Assembly (NCBI RefSeq): GCF_026013545.1
Contig: NZ_JAPDOG010000002.1
Coordinates: forward strand, 274,209 to 338,208
Reading direction: 5' to 3'
DNA: 64,000 bases
From: Defluviimonas salinarum
Lineage (GTDB): Bacteria; Pseudomonadota; Alphaproteobacteria; Rhodobacterales; Rhodobacteraceae
Shown here: positions 8,377 through 16,504 of the stretch, in pieces
How the letters are laid out: each line of letters starts with the position of its first letter
How positions within the stretch are numbered: position 1 is the stretch's first letter
Translations under genes and position numbers: made by a program
Notes under the pieces: model-generated
What the model was told of the DNA's origin: nothing
The model's input: the letters and a program-made list of their open reading frames with translations, nothing else
The model's database searches: none

Positions 8377-8993
8377 ACCGGGGGGGCTTCTACCTCGCGC
8401 GGGCGCTCCGGCGCGAGGCACCGCTCGCGGCGCTGTCGGTGGCGCGGGCCGACCTCTTCGCCGAGCTTGACGGCAAGCGCGTGGCGCTCGTCGGCAATGC
8501 CCGCTCGCTCGCGGAGCGCGACGAGGGGTTCGAGATCGACGCGGCCGATCTGGTGATCCGCATCAACCGGGCGCCGATGCCAGCCTCGCGCACGCATGGG
8601 CGGCGCACCGACTGGCTGGCGCTCGCCACCTCGATCGGCGCCGAGGATCTGCACCGCATCGGCGCAAGCCGCATCCTCTGGATGTCGCACAAGCGCAAGC
8701 GCCTGCCGTGGGGCGTGGCGACGTCGCCCGGCTTCTACCTGCATCCGCTCGCCGACTGGGCGGCCTTGCGCGACCGGCTCGGCGCGCCGCCGACCACCGG
8801 AGCGATGCTGATCGACCTGCTGGCGGCGAGCGGGCTCGCCTCGCTCCGCCTTCACGGCTTCGACTTCTTCGCCTCGCTCTCGCTCACCGGATCGCGCCGC
8901 GCCGATCAGGTGCCGCATGATTTCGCTGCCGAGAAGGCGTTCGTCGAGCGGCTCCTGCGCGAAGACAACCGGGTGAGCCAGGCCGGGGTCTGA
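8373..8993 (+). CDS. GT29-like glycosyltransferase (sialyltransferase motifs)
   Basis: The 206-residue product carries, in order, the motifs that define family GT29: a sialylmotif-L-like block at about 35-80 (VALVGNARSL ... IDAADLVIRINRAP ... RTD), a motif-S-like block at about 139-165 (PPTTGAMLIDLLA ... LRLHGFDFF) and a final HDFAAE at about 182 matching the H-x4-E very-small motif. No signal anchor or stem region is present, unlike eukaryotic Golgi enzymes. The role is probably to add a sialic-acid-like or Kdo-like sugar to a surface glycan with the overlapping GT4 gene; the donor is not known. Confidence 0.75.
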   Translation: MNRGGFYLARALRREAPLAALSVARADLFAELDGKRVALVGNARSLAERDEGFEIDAADLVIRINRAPMPASRTHGRRTDWLALATSIGAEDLHRIGASRILWMSHKRKRLPWGVATSPGFYLHPLADWAALRDRLGAPPTTGAMLIDLLAASGLASLRLHGFDFFASLSLTGSRRADQVPHDFAAEKAFVERLLREDNRVSQAGV

Positions 8994-9089
8994 GCGCCCG
9001 GAACCGGTAAACGCCGCGACCATGTCGCAATCGGGGATGCGCGCACAGGCGTTCGGGGCGAGGCTTCGGGAAAACCGGAGAGGACCGCC

Positions 9090-10298
9090 ATGGATCACCG
9101 CAACGCATCGCTCGGCCCGAACACCACCGCCATCCATGCCGGCGAGGGACCGGACCCCGCGACCGGCGCCTCGGCGCCGCCGCTGCACATGTCCTCGACC
9201 TTCGTGACCGATCAGGTGGCCGGCTTTTCCGCCCATGACCTCCGCGACGACGCCGGCTTTCTCTATACCCGCTGGGGCAACCCCACCGTCGCGCTGCTGG
9301 AGCGCAAGATCGCGGCGCTTGAGGGGACCGAGGACTGCCTCTGCCTCGCCTCCGGCATGGCGGCGGCGACGGCGATCTTCCTGACGTTCCTCTCGGCCGG
9401 CGATCATGCGGTCGTCTCGGACGTCTCCTATGCCGGGGTCGCGGAGCTCGCGCGCGACACGCTGCCCCGGCTCGGGATCGCGGTGACGCTGGTCGACATG
9501 TCCGACCTCGACGCGGTGGCAGCGGCGATCCGGCCGGAGACCAAGCTCGTCCACACCGAAACGCCGGTGAACCCGATCGGCCGGCTCACCGATCTCGCGG
9601 CGGTGGCGCGGCTCGCCCATGACGCCGGGGCGCTGCTCTCCTGCGACGCGACCTTCGCCTCGCCCTTGGGGCAGGACAGCCGGGCGCTCGGCGTCGATCT
9701 GATCATGCATTCGGTGACGAAGTACATCGGCGGCCACGGCGACGCGGTCGGCGGCGCGGTGGCGGGCAGTGCCGAGCTTGTCGCGAAGCTCAGGGCCGAG
9801 GCGGCGATCCATCACGGTGGGATTCTCTCGCCCTTCAACGCCTGGCTGATCGCCCGCGGCATGGCGACGCTGCCCCTGCGGATGCAGGCGCACCAGCGGA
9901 ACGCGATCCGGATCGCCGAATGGCTGGAAACCCGCCCCTCGGTGACCCGCGTGATCCATCCTGGCCTCGCCTCGCATCCCCAGGCCGAACTCGCGCGGCG
10001 GCAGATGACCAACACATCCGGAATGATCTCGTTCCAGGTCGGCGACGCGGCGCGGGGCCGGGCGCTGGCGCAGGGCTTCATCGACCGGCTCGAGATCATC
10101 CATTACGCGGTCTCGCTCGGCCATCACCGGAGCCTGATCTTCTGGATGGAGACCGACAGCCTGATGGACAGCTCGTTCCGGCTCGACGGTGCCGCGAGGG
10201 AGAGCTACCGCGCCTTCGCCGGCGACGGGGTGTTCCGGCTCTCGGTCGGGCTCGAGGATGCTGAGGATCTGATCGCCGATCTCGCCCGAGTATTGTGA
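9090..10298 (+). CDS. PLP-dependent trans-sulfuration enzyme (cystathionine/methionine gamma-lyase family)
   Basis: A 402-residue fold-type I PLP enzyme of the Cys/Met metabolism family. Visible are FLYTRWGNPTVALLE (the family YSRxxNPT), LASGMAAATA, CDATFASPLGQ, and the PLP lysine in SVTKYIGGHGD (K211). The second half has PAxA-type substrate motifs such as SLGHHRSLIFWMET and FRLSVGLEDAEDLIADL. Whether it cleaves cystathionine or methionine, or makes homocysteine, cannot be settled by eye. Start: ATG after GGAGAGG. It stands just upstream of asd, but 97 nt separates them. Confidence 0.88.
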   Translation: MDHRNASLGPNTTAIHAGEGPDPATGASAPPLHMSSTFVTDQVAGFSAHDLRDDAGFLYTRWGNPTVALLERKIAALEGTEDCLCLASGMAAATAIFLTFLSAGDHAVVSDVSYAGVAELARDTLPRLGIAVTLVDMSDLDAVAAAIRPETKLVHTETPVNPIGRLTDLAAVARLAHDAGALLSCDATFASPLGQDSRALGVDLIMHSVTKYIGGHGDAVGGAVAGSAELVAKLRAEAAIHHGGILSPFNAWLIARGMATLPLRMQAHQRNAIRIAEWLETRPSVTRVIHPGLASHPQAELARRQMTNTSGMISFQVGDAARGRALAQGFIDRLEIIHYAVSLGHHRSLIFWMETDSLMDSSFRLDGAARESYRAFAGDGVFRLSVGLEDAEDLIADLARVL

Positions 10299-10395
10299 TC
10301 CTGCGGCGTTTTTTCCGCGCTGCGGCGCGGCGGGGCCTTTATCTGCGGGGCGCGATCGGCTAAGGGGCCTCGTCCTTAACGTTAGGAGACCCCAG

Positions 10396-11418
10396 ATGGG
10401 CTACAAGGTCGTTGTCGCCGGCGCCACGGGGAATGTGGGCCGCGAAATGCTGAACATCCTCGCCGAGCGGGAATTTCCCGTCGACGAGATCGCCGCGCTT
10501 GCCTCGCGCAGGTCGCTCGGCACCGAGGTTTCGTTCGGCGACAAGACCGTCAAGACCAAGGACATCGAGGGTTTCGACTTCACCGGCTGGGACATCGCGC
10601 TCTTTGCCATCGGTTCGGAGGCGACGAAGAAATACGCGCCGATCGCGGCCTCGCAGGGCTGCGTGGTGATCGACAACTCCTCGCTCTACCGCTACGACCC
10701 GGAAATCCCGCTCGTCGTGCCGGAGGTCAACCCGGACGCGGTGGAGATGTACAAGAACAAGAACATCATCGCGAATCCCAACTGCTCGACCGCGCAGATG
10801 GTGGTGGCGCTGAAGCCGCTGCATGACCGCGCGAAGATCAAGCGCGTCGTCGTCTCGACCTACCAGTCGGTGTCGGGTGCGGGCAAGGATGGCATCGACG
10901 AGCTCTGGGACCAGACCAAGGGCCTCTATGTGCCGGGCCAGGAAGTGGCGCCGAAGAAGTTCACCAAGCAGATCGCCTTCAACGTCATTCCCCATATCGA
11001 CGTCTTCCTCGAGGACGGCCAGACCAAGGAAGAGTGGAAGATGGTCGCCGAGACCAAGAAGATCCTCGACAAGACGATCAAGGTTACCGCGACCTGCGTC
11101 CGCGTCCCGGTCTTCGTCGGTCACTCGGAATCGGTGAACATCGAGTTCGAGGAGTTTCTCGACGAGGATGAGGCGCGCGACATCCTGCGCGAGGCGCCCG
11201 GCGTCATGGTCGTCGACAAGCGCGAGCCGGGCGGCTACGTCACGCCGGTGGAATGCGTCGGCGACTACGCGACCTTCATCAGCCGGATCCGCCAGGATTC
11301 GACCATCGACAACGGATTGAATCTCTGGTGCGTCTCGGACAACCTGCGCAAGGGCGCGGCGCTGAATGCGGTTCAGATTGCCGAGACGCTCGGGAACCGC
11401 TGCCTGAAGAAGGGGTGA
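10396..11418 (+). CDS. asd: Aspartate-semialdehyde dehydrogenase
   Basis: Asd reduces aspartyl phosphate to the semialdehyde, the branch point to lysine/diaminopimelate, threonine, methionine and isoleucine. The 340-residue product has the NADP-binding VVVAGATGNVGREML, the catalytic cysteine in ANPNCSTAQM (C130), QSVSGAGKDGIDEL, and the substrate-binding RVPVFVGHSESVNIEF. A good TTAGGAGA ribosome site precedes the ATG. The next gene starts three bases after the stop, so the two are cotranscribed. Confidence 0.97.
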   Translation: MGYKVVVAGATGNVGREMLNILAEREFPVDEIAALASRRSLGTEVSFGDKTVKTKDIEGFDFTGWDIALFAIGSEATKKYAPIAASQGCVVIDNSSLYRYDPEIPLVVPEVNPDAVEMYKNKNIIANPNCSTAQMVVALKPLHDRAKIKRVVVSTYQSVSGAGKDGIDELWDQTKGLYVPGQEVAPKKFTKQIAFNVIPHIDVFLEDGQTKEEWKMVAETKKILDKTIKVTATCVRVPVFVGHSESVNIEFEEFLDEDEARDILREAPGVMVVDKREPGGYVTPVECVGDYATFISRIRQDSTIDNGLNLWCVSDNLRKGAALNAVQIAETLGNRCLKKG

Positions 11419-11421
11419 CAC

Positions 11422-12018
11422 ATGCGACTGGCCTTGCGCACCATGATCCTGTTGGTTGCGCTGGGCCTGATCACGGAGCGGCCGGCACAGGCGGAGACGC
11501 GGCGCGAGATCAGCGTCTTCGGCGGCATTCTCACCGACAATCCCTGGGAAGAGCTGGTCTTCACCCCGTGGAACGCCAGGTACGAAGAGCCGGGCCTCGT
11601 GGGCGTGGCGGCGGATTTCCGTCTCTTTAATCCGGTCGCAACTCGTGTCGGCGAGTTGTCGTTCTGGCTTGAGCCGCAGGTGGTCCGCCATTTCAACCTT
11701 CAGGACCACTGGGAGTTCAACCTGCCGGTCGTCGCGCGGCTCGAGACGAAGCGGCCGGTCCTTTGGGTGATCGACAGCTTCGCCTTCGGCATCGGTCCCT
11801 CCCATGCCTCCAAGGTGCCGGCGCTCGAAGAGCGGCGCGGCGACGGCGAAGCGGCTCAGAACTTGATCTACTGGCATTTCGAGCTTGCGCATGATCTCGG
11901 GCGCGAGGCGGACCGGAGCGTGTTCCTGCGCCTGCATCACCGATCGGACGGCTACGGTCTCATCGGCCCCGGCGCCTCGTCCAACGGGGTCGTCGTCGGC
12001 CTGCGCAGCGCCTTCTGA
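11422..12018 (+). CDS. Outer-membrane beta-barrel protein, PagL/acyloxyacyl hydrolase-like
   Basis: A 198-residue exported protein with a signal peptide (ALRTMILLVALGLITERPAQA, cleavage near AQA-ET) and an alternating-hydrophobic barrel-like body ending in aromatic Phe, as outer-membrane proteins do. The end, LHHRSDGYGLIGPGASSNGVVVGLRS, resembles the PagL active-site strand (His-x-Ser-Asn/Asp followed by G-x-N), which removes the 3-O acyl chain from lipid A. Here Asp replaces the usual Asn. The match is by motif only, and a plain structural barrel remains possible. It follows asd by three bases. Confidence 0.5.
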   Translation: MRLALRTMILLVALGLITERPAQAETRREISVFGGILTDNPWEELVFTPWNARYEEPGLVGVAADFRLFNPVATRVGELSFWLEPQVVRHFNLQDHWEFNLPVVARLETKRPVLWVIDSFAFGIGPSHASKVPALEERRGDGEAAQNLIYWHFELAHDLGREADRSVFLRLHHRSDGYGLIGPGASSNGVVVGLRSAF

Positions 12019-12354
12019 GCCGGGCCCGGCGTTCGGATCCGGCCCGGCCGGGGCATGCGTCAATTCCACTCATCCTGCCGGCAGCATTCGCGCCCGCTTT
12101 CCGGCTGACATCGCCGGGCCACCGGGTAAGGTTCGCCCCACCTTCCGGTGCCCGCCTTCGCGCGGGAGAATCGGGAATGCGGTGCAATTCCGCGACGTGC
12201 CCAGCGCTGTGAGGGGGACTGCCGGACGATGACCACTGGCCGTAGGGCCGGGAAGGGGTCCGGGCGGAATGAGCCCGAGTCAGAAGACCGGCCGGAAGGG
12301 ATGGCGCGGGCCGCGCGGACGGCGGCTTGCGCGGGACCATCCAAGGGGACTCCG
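12019..12354 (+). other. 336-bp gene-free region holding the bluB leader
   Basis: This stretch has no convincing gene. From about 12141 to 12299 it folds as a cobalamin riboswitch (listed separately); 12300-12354 is the expression platform and ribosome-binding region of bluB. The first 120 bases are GC-rich and carry no feature that can be named. Confidence 0.7.
12141..12299 (+). promoter_or_regulatory. Cobalamin (B12) riboswitch upstream of bluB
   Basis: The conserved cobalamin-riboswitch blocks occur in order: GGGAATGCGGTG, ATTCCGC, ACGTGCCC-GC-CTGTGAGGGGG, the B12-box relative ACCACTGGCC, GGGAAGG, and GGGCGGAATGAGCCCGAGTC-AGAAGACC. The P1 stem closes with CCTTCCGG (12141-12148) pairing with CCGGAAGG (12292-12299). 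Binding of adenosyl- or related cobalamin should lower bluB expression, probably by masking the ribosome site, since no U-rich terminator is seen before the ATG at 12355. Confidence 0.92.
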
Positions 12355-13119
12355 ATGGCCGATACCAAGACCGGGCTCACGCCGCCCGACAGCTACGATG
12401 CCGCCACCCGCGAAGCGGTCTACCGCACCATCCTCAACCGCCGCGACACACGCGGCGACTTCCTGCCCGACGCGGTCGACCCGGAACGACTCAGCCGGGT
12501 GCTGATGGCGGCGCATCACGCGCCCTCGGTGGGTTTCATGCAGCCCTGGGACTTCCTCGTCCTGCGCGAGCCCGGGATTCGCGGCCGGGTGCACGACCTC
12601 TTCGCCAAGGCCAATGCCGAGGCGGCGATGATGTTCGAGGGGGACCGGCGCCAAGTTTACCGCAACCTCAAGCTCGAAGGCATCCTCGAATCGCCCCTCA
12701 ACATCTGCATCACCTGCGACCGCAGCCGAGCAGGGCCGGTGGTGATCGGGCGCACCCATATCCCGATGATGGACCTCTTCTCCTCGGTCTGCGCTGTGCA
12801 GAACTTCTGGCTCGCGGCGCGGGCCGAGGGGCTGGGCGTCGGCTGGGTCTCGATCCTCGACAACGGCGCGCTAAAGCGGGTGCTCGGCCTGCCGAAGGAC
12901 GTGATCCCGGTTGCCTATCTCTGCGTCGGTCATGTGCGGGGCTTCCATGCGCGGCCGGAACTCGAGGCGGCGGGCTGGCGCAAGCGACTGCCGATCACCG
13001 ACCACGTCCATTACGACCGCTGGGGCAATGCGCGGGCCGACGGCGCGCTGACCGAGCGGCTCGGCGCCGATCAGGAGGCCATCGAGGCCGGCCGGTTCCT
13101 CTCAGAGCGGCTGGCCTGA
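12355..13119 (+). CDS. bluB: 5,6-dimethylbenzimidazole synthase
   Basis: BluB cleaves reduced FMN with oxygen to form 5,6-dimethylbenzimidazole, the lower ligand of B12. The 254-residue product belongs to the flavin-reductase-like nitroreductase fold, with NRRDTRGDFLPDAVDP near the start, HHAPSVGFMQPWDF, and the internal VWRTHIPMMDLFS-like block (here VVIGRTHIPMMDLFSSVCAVQ) and GLGVGWVSILD. The ATG at 12355 has GGGGA upstream; the frame runs further 5' only through the riboswitch. Control by cobalamin is supported by that leader. Other cob genes are not in the window. Confidence 0.95.
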   Translation: MADTKTGLTPPDSYDAATREAVYRTILNRRDTRGDFLPDAVDPERLSRVLMAAHHAPSVGFMQPWDFLVLREPGIRGRVHDLFAKANAEAAMMFEGDRRQVYRNLKLEGILESPLNICITCDRSRAGPVVIGRTHIPMMDLFSSVCAVQNFWLAARAEGLGVGWVSILDNGALKRVLGLPKDVIPVAYLCVGHVRGFHARPELEAAGWRKRLPITDHVHYDRWGNARADGALTERLGADQEAIEAGRFLSERLA

Positions 13120-13135
13120 CGGCCGGGGCGCCGGG

Positions 13136-13759
13136 TCAGGATCCGCCGCCTGGTGCCTTGAGGCGCCTTGGTCCGTCACTCGGCGCCTCGGGCAACTCAA
13201 GGCGCCGCACGCCGGCGGCGGCGTCGCCAGGCGCCCTGAGCAGCGGCGCGCTTTCGGGGGACTGGCCGGCGCGGACCAGCGCGCGGTCAAGTTCATCCCG
13301 CTCCGCGCAGCTGCCGCAAAGCTCCTCGAGCCGCGCGAGATTGGCCTTGGCCGCCTCGTAGCGGCGCTGGGTGATGTAGAGTTCGCCCTGATACTGCAGC
13401 GCGCCGCGATGGCCGGGGTCGAGCCTCAGCGCCTCGGCGTAGTAGTCCTCGGCCCCGGTGTAGTCGCGCAGCCTCAGGCTCGCGAGGCCGAGCAGGGTCC
13501 AGGCGTCCGCGTCGCCCGGCCCGGTCTCGACGAGCGCACGAAGCTCGCGACGGGTGGCATCGTAATCGCGCAGCTGGAACAGGGACAGGGCGCGGGAATA
13601 GCTCGGCGGAACAACGCGCGGTGCGGCCTGACGGCGCTCATAGCGGTGATGGACGCCGTAGTCATATCCGAAGCCGTGTCCGCCGATGGCCGGTGCGGGC
13701 GGCAGGATCATGGCCAGCGCAATGCCAGCCGCGAGGAGCGCGGGGCGCGATCCATGCAT
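13136..13759 (-). CDS. Exported tetratricopeptide-repeat protein
   Basis: A 207-residue protein with a signal peptide (LLAAGIALAMILPPAPAIGG) and two to three TPR units at about residues 50-145 (YSRALSLFQLRDYDATRREL, WTLLGLASLRLRDYTGAEDYY, ALQYQGELYITQRRYEAAK), then a CGSC pair and a proline-rich tail. TPRs mediate protein contacts; the partner is unknown. AGGAGG lies 8 nt before the ATG. It ends 16 nt from bluB, convergent with it. Confidence 0.8.
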   Translation of the reverse strand: MHGSRPALLAAGIALAMILPPAPAIGGHGFGYDYGVHHRYERRQAAPRVVPPSYSRALSLFQLRDYDATRRELRALVETGPGDADAWTLLGLASLRLRDYTGAEDYYAEALRLDPGHRGALQYQGELYITQRRYEAAKANLARLEELCGSCAERDELDRALVRAGQSPESAPLLRAPGDAAAGVRRLELPEAPSDGPRRLKAPGGGS

Positions 13760-13837
13760 GGCAAGAGCCTCCTGTCGCGACCCAGCCTACCATGACGCGC
13801 AAACACGCGCGGTCACGATGCGGGGACCGGGAACGGC

Positions 13838-14149
13838 TCAGAACCGCTCGGCGCGCAGCACTTCGCAGTCGCTGACGGAAACGACGCCGATATGGCGCTC
13901 GACCACCTTGAAGGCGGCGTCGAGGAGCGTGTCCACCCGCTCGGGACGGACGATGCAGACCACGGCGACCATGCCGCCCGCGAGCGAGACCTGGCCGTCG
14001 CGGCTCCATTGCCCGGAGCGGCCGGAGCCGCCGAGCACCGGCAGGATCGTGAAGCCGGTGACACCGGCCGCGACGATGGCGTCTGTCAGCCGGTGTTCGA
14101 GCGGGGCCTCGATGATGATCTCGACGCGCTTGGCCTGATGGGTCTGCAT
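13838..14149 (-). CDS. SbtB-like PII signalling protein
   Basis: A 103-residue PII-superfamily protein (KRVEIIIEAPLEHRLTDAIVAAGVTGFTILPVLGG, then MVAVVCIVRPERVDTLLDAAF). It lacks the long T-loop of GlnB and has the short glycine-rich loop (GGSGRSGQWS) seen in SbtB. In cyanobacteria SbtB binds adenine nucleotides (cAMP, AMP, ATP) and c-di-AMP and gates the bicarbonate transporter SbtA. The gene starts two bases after the sbtA stop, so coexpression and direct control of SbtA are likely. The ligand here is inferred from family and context. Confidence 0.85.
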   Translation of the reverse strand: MQTHQAKRVEIIIEAPLEHRLTDAIVAAGVTGFTILPVLGGSGRSGQWSRDGQVSLAGGMVAVVCIVRPERVDTLLDAAFKVVERHIGVVSVSDCEVLRAERF

Positions 14150-14151
14150 GG

Positions 14152-15135
14152 TCAGCCTCCGGCGAAAAGCCCGGCCACCGCGACATAGAGCGGGATGCCA
14201 AGCGAGAGGTTGAAGGGGAAGGTGACGCCGAGCGAGAGCGTCAGGTAGATCGAGGGATTGGCCTCTGGCAAGGCCACCCGCATCGCGGCCGGCACCGCGA
14301 TGTAGGAGGCCGAGGCCGCCAGCGTCATCATCAGTGCCGTGCCGCCGGCCGAGAAGCCGAGCATCAGCGCCACCGGCAACGCCATCGCCGCGCCGATCAT
14401 CGGCATGAGCCCGGCGAAGACGACCGCGCCGGCCGAGAGAAGCCCGCGCGACTGCTTCAGCCCGCGCCCGGCGACGAGCCCCATGTCGAGAAGGAAGAGG
14501 CAGAGCACGCCCTTGAACGGCGAGACGATGAAGCTCTCGATCTCCGCGAGGCCGCGCTCGCCGGTCACCGCGCCGATGAGGAAGGCGCCGATCAGAAGCA
14601 CGATCGAGCCGTTCAACATCACCTCGCGCCAGAGCTCGGCATCCATCTTCACGCCGGAGCCGCCGCGCGCGGCGAGCCAGAGCGCCGCGACGATGGCCGG
14701 TGCCTCCATCGCGGCGGCGACGGCGACCATGTAGCCCTCGTAGTCGATGGCGCGGCTGGTCAGGATCGCGGTCGCCGAGACGAAGGTGACGATCGAGATC
14801 GAGCCGTAGTGGCCCGCCACCGCGGCGGCATCGACGCGCGACATCCGGGTCAGGCTGCGCAGGAGCGTGAAGGCCACGATCGGGATCGCGAAGCTGAGGC
14901 CGATGCCGGCGACGAGCGCGAGCGCGAGCCGCGCGTCGAGCCCGTGCGCGGCGACGCTGGCGCCGCCCTTGAAGCCGATCGCGAAGAGAAGGTAGATCGA
15001 CAGCGCCTTGGCAGCAGCCTCGGGCACCGAGAGGCTGGAGCGCGCGAGCGCCGCGGCAAGGCCGAGCGCGAAGCTCAGGATGATCGGGGACAGCAGGTTT
15101 TGTCCCATGACCGAAAGAATCGCGTCCACCGTCAC
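14152..15135 (-). CDS. SbtA-like sodium-dependent bicarbonate transporter
   Basis: About 327 residues with ten hydrophobic segments of the SbtA (DUF897) type: LLSPIILSFALGLAAAL, AKALSIYLLFAIGFKGG, AAVAGHYGSISIVTF, the duplicate VMLNGSIVLLIGAFLIG, FLLDMGLVAGRGL and GVTFPFNLSLGIPLY. SbtA imports bicarbonate with Na+. Start: GTG at 15135 after AAGCGGGG; the next GTG (15129) is equally possible, and an ATG at 15183 would add a poorly hydrophobic leader. It is followed at once by the SbtB-like gene and preceded by carbonic anhydrase on the same strand. Confidence 0.88.
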   Translation of the reverse strand: MTVDAILSVMGQNLLSPIILSFALGLAAALARSSLSVPEAAAKALSIYLLFAIGFKGGASVAAHGLDARLALALVAGIGLSFAIPIVAFTLLRSLTRMSRVDAAAVAGHYGSISIVTFVSATAILTSRAIDYEGYMVAVAAAMEAPAIVAALWLAARGGSGVKMDAELWREVMLNGSIVLLIGAFLIGAVTGERGLAEIESFIVSPFKGVLCLFLLDMGLVAGRGLKQSRGLLSAGAVVFAGLMPMIGAAMALPVALMLGFSAGGTALMMTLAASASYIAVPAAMRVALPEANPSIYLTLSLGVTFPFNLSLGIPLYVAVAGLFAGG

Positions 15136-15241
15136 CCCCGCTTTGAGTTCGGGCGTAGATAGCCGGGCCGGCGGCCAAAACAAGGGGCAGGGCGCGGCCG
15201 CTTCGAAATAAAGTCCGGCCGCGCTCTTCAGCTCTCAAATG

Positions 15242-15889
15242 TCAGATCGGCACGAACTTGTGGGTGGTGGGGTCGTATTGCTCCAACCCGCCTTCGCCGA
15301 TGTCGTTCCAGAGACCGTGCAGCGTCATCTCGCCCCCCTCGACCGCGGAGCGCACGAAGGGGAAAGTCATCAAGTTCTCGAGGCTGACCAGCACCGCCTC
15401 CTTTTCGAGGGCGCGCAGGCGCTCGGTCTCGGGCAGGTCCTTCACCCGCTCGTAACCCGGGCGCAGGATGTCCATCCAGCGGCCGACGAAGCTCGACTTC
15501 TCCTCGAGGGCGGGCGCGTGGCCGGTGCACATGTCATGGCAGCCCTTGACGCCGCCGCAGAGCGAGTGGCCGACGATGATGACATGGGCGACCTTGAGCG
15601 TCGTGACCGCGTATTCCACCGCGGCGGAGGTGCCGTGATATTCGCCGTCCGGATTGTAGGGCGGCACCAGGTTGGCGATGTTACGGTGGATGAAGAACTC
15701 GCCCTGGTCGGCGCCGAAGATCGAGGTGACATGCACGCGGCTGTCGCAGCACGAGATGACCATCGCGCGCGGGCGCTGGCCTTCATCGGCAAGACGGCGG
15801 TACCAGGCGCGGTTCTCAGTCCAGGTTGTGGCTTTCCAGCCGTGGTAACGATGCACCAGGTAGGAGGGCAGCGGTTTCGCGTTTTGCAT
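15242..15889 (-). CDS. Beta-class carbonic anhydrase
   Basis: Interconverts CO2 and bicarbonate. The 215-residue product has the zinc ligands of the beta class: Cys in MVISCCDSRVHV with the Asp-Arg dyad, and His/Cys in VIIVGHSLCGGVKG. ENLMTFPFVRSAVEGG and GGLEQYDPTTHKF are family-typical later segments. Start: ATG at 15889 four bases after GAGGA. The gene lies 107 nt upstream of sbtA on the same strand, linking it to inorganic-carbon handling. No signal peptide is visible, so it is cytoplasmic. Confidence 0.95.
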   Translation of the reverse strand: MQNAKPLPSYLVHRYHGWKATTWTENRAWYRRLADEGQRPRAMVISCCDSRVHVTSIFGADQGEFFIHRNIANLVPPYNPDGEYHGTSAAVEYAVTTLKVAHVIIVGHSLCGGVKGCHDMCTGHAPALEEKSSFVGRWMDILRPGYERVKDLPETERLRALEKEAVLVSLENLMTFPFVRSAVEGGEMTLHGLWNDIGEGGLEQYDPTTHKFVPI

Positions 15890-16038
15890 TTGTCCTCGCC
15901 TCGTGATTTGGGCCGTATTCCGGGATAGCCGCGAGGCGTTTAGAATTCGAGACTTTTTTCGGAGCCGCATCAAGAAATTCTTGAGAGAGGCGCCGCACGG
16001 TAAGCGCACGCGTGGGGCGTGACATCGGAGGGCGACGG

Positions 16039-16419
16039 GTGGCGAAACTTGCGGTTTTGCACCACGAGGAAGGAGTCCGGGTAGATCCGGACTGCCTCGT
16101 GGCGCTTTATGCCGAACTGGGAGAGGCAGGGGCCGAACGGGTTCTGAGCCGTGCAATGGAGGAACTGAACGCGCGGCTGACCGAGATGCAGCGGTTCGTC
16201 GACGAGGGGCGCACCGCGCAACTGACGCGCAGCGCGCGGCTCCTGGTCAAGGTGGCCGAGCAGATCGGAATGCCCAGCTTCGCGCGCGTCGCCGACGACG
16301 TGGTGCGGGCGACGGAGGCGGGTGACCATGCCGCACAGGCGGCGACGCTGGCACGACTGATCCGGATCGGTGACCGGTCCCTCAATGCGGTCTGCGACCT
16401 GCGCGACCTGACGGTCTGA
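16039..16419 (+). CDS. Conserved helical protein resembling a degenerate Hpt domain
   Basis: A 126-residue, all-helical protein without signal or membrane segment. Its second half (LTRSARLLVKVAEQIGMPSF, then a GDHAAQAATLARL helix) follows the spacing of histidine-phosphotransfer (Hpt) domains, where A-H-x-L-K-G ... I-G is expected. Here the phospho-His position reads Arg, so phosphotransfer is unlikely; this comparison is by eye. Start: GTG at 16039, seven bases after GGAGGG. It lies 86 nt upstream of the aminopeptidase gene on the same strand. Confidence 0.6.
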   Translation: MAKLAVLHHEEGVRVDPDCLVALYAELGEAGAERVLSRAMEELNARLTEMQRFVDEGRTAQLTRSARLLVKVAEQIGMPSFARVADDVVRATEAGDHAAQAATLARLIRIGDRSLNAVCDLRDLTV

Positions 16420-16504
16420 GCGTGAACGGCAGCGCTTCCGCGGTGCCCCTTGCGGGCGCTGCGGGGGCGGCTAGTCTGGCGGGGCAATCAGCTCCGAGGC
16501 CAGA

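Noticed and set aside
10360..12069. A 569-codon minus-strand frame
   Set aside because: Antisense to asd and the barrel gene, with no recognisable motif.
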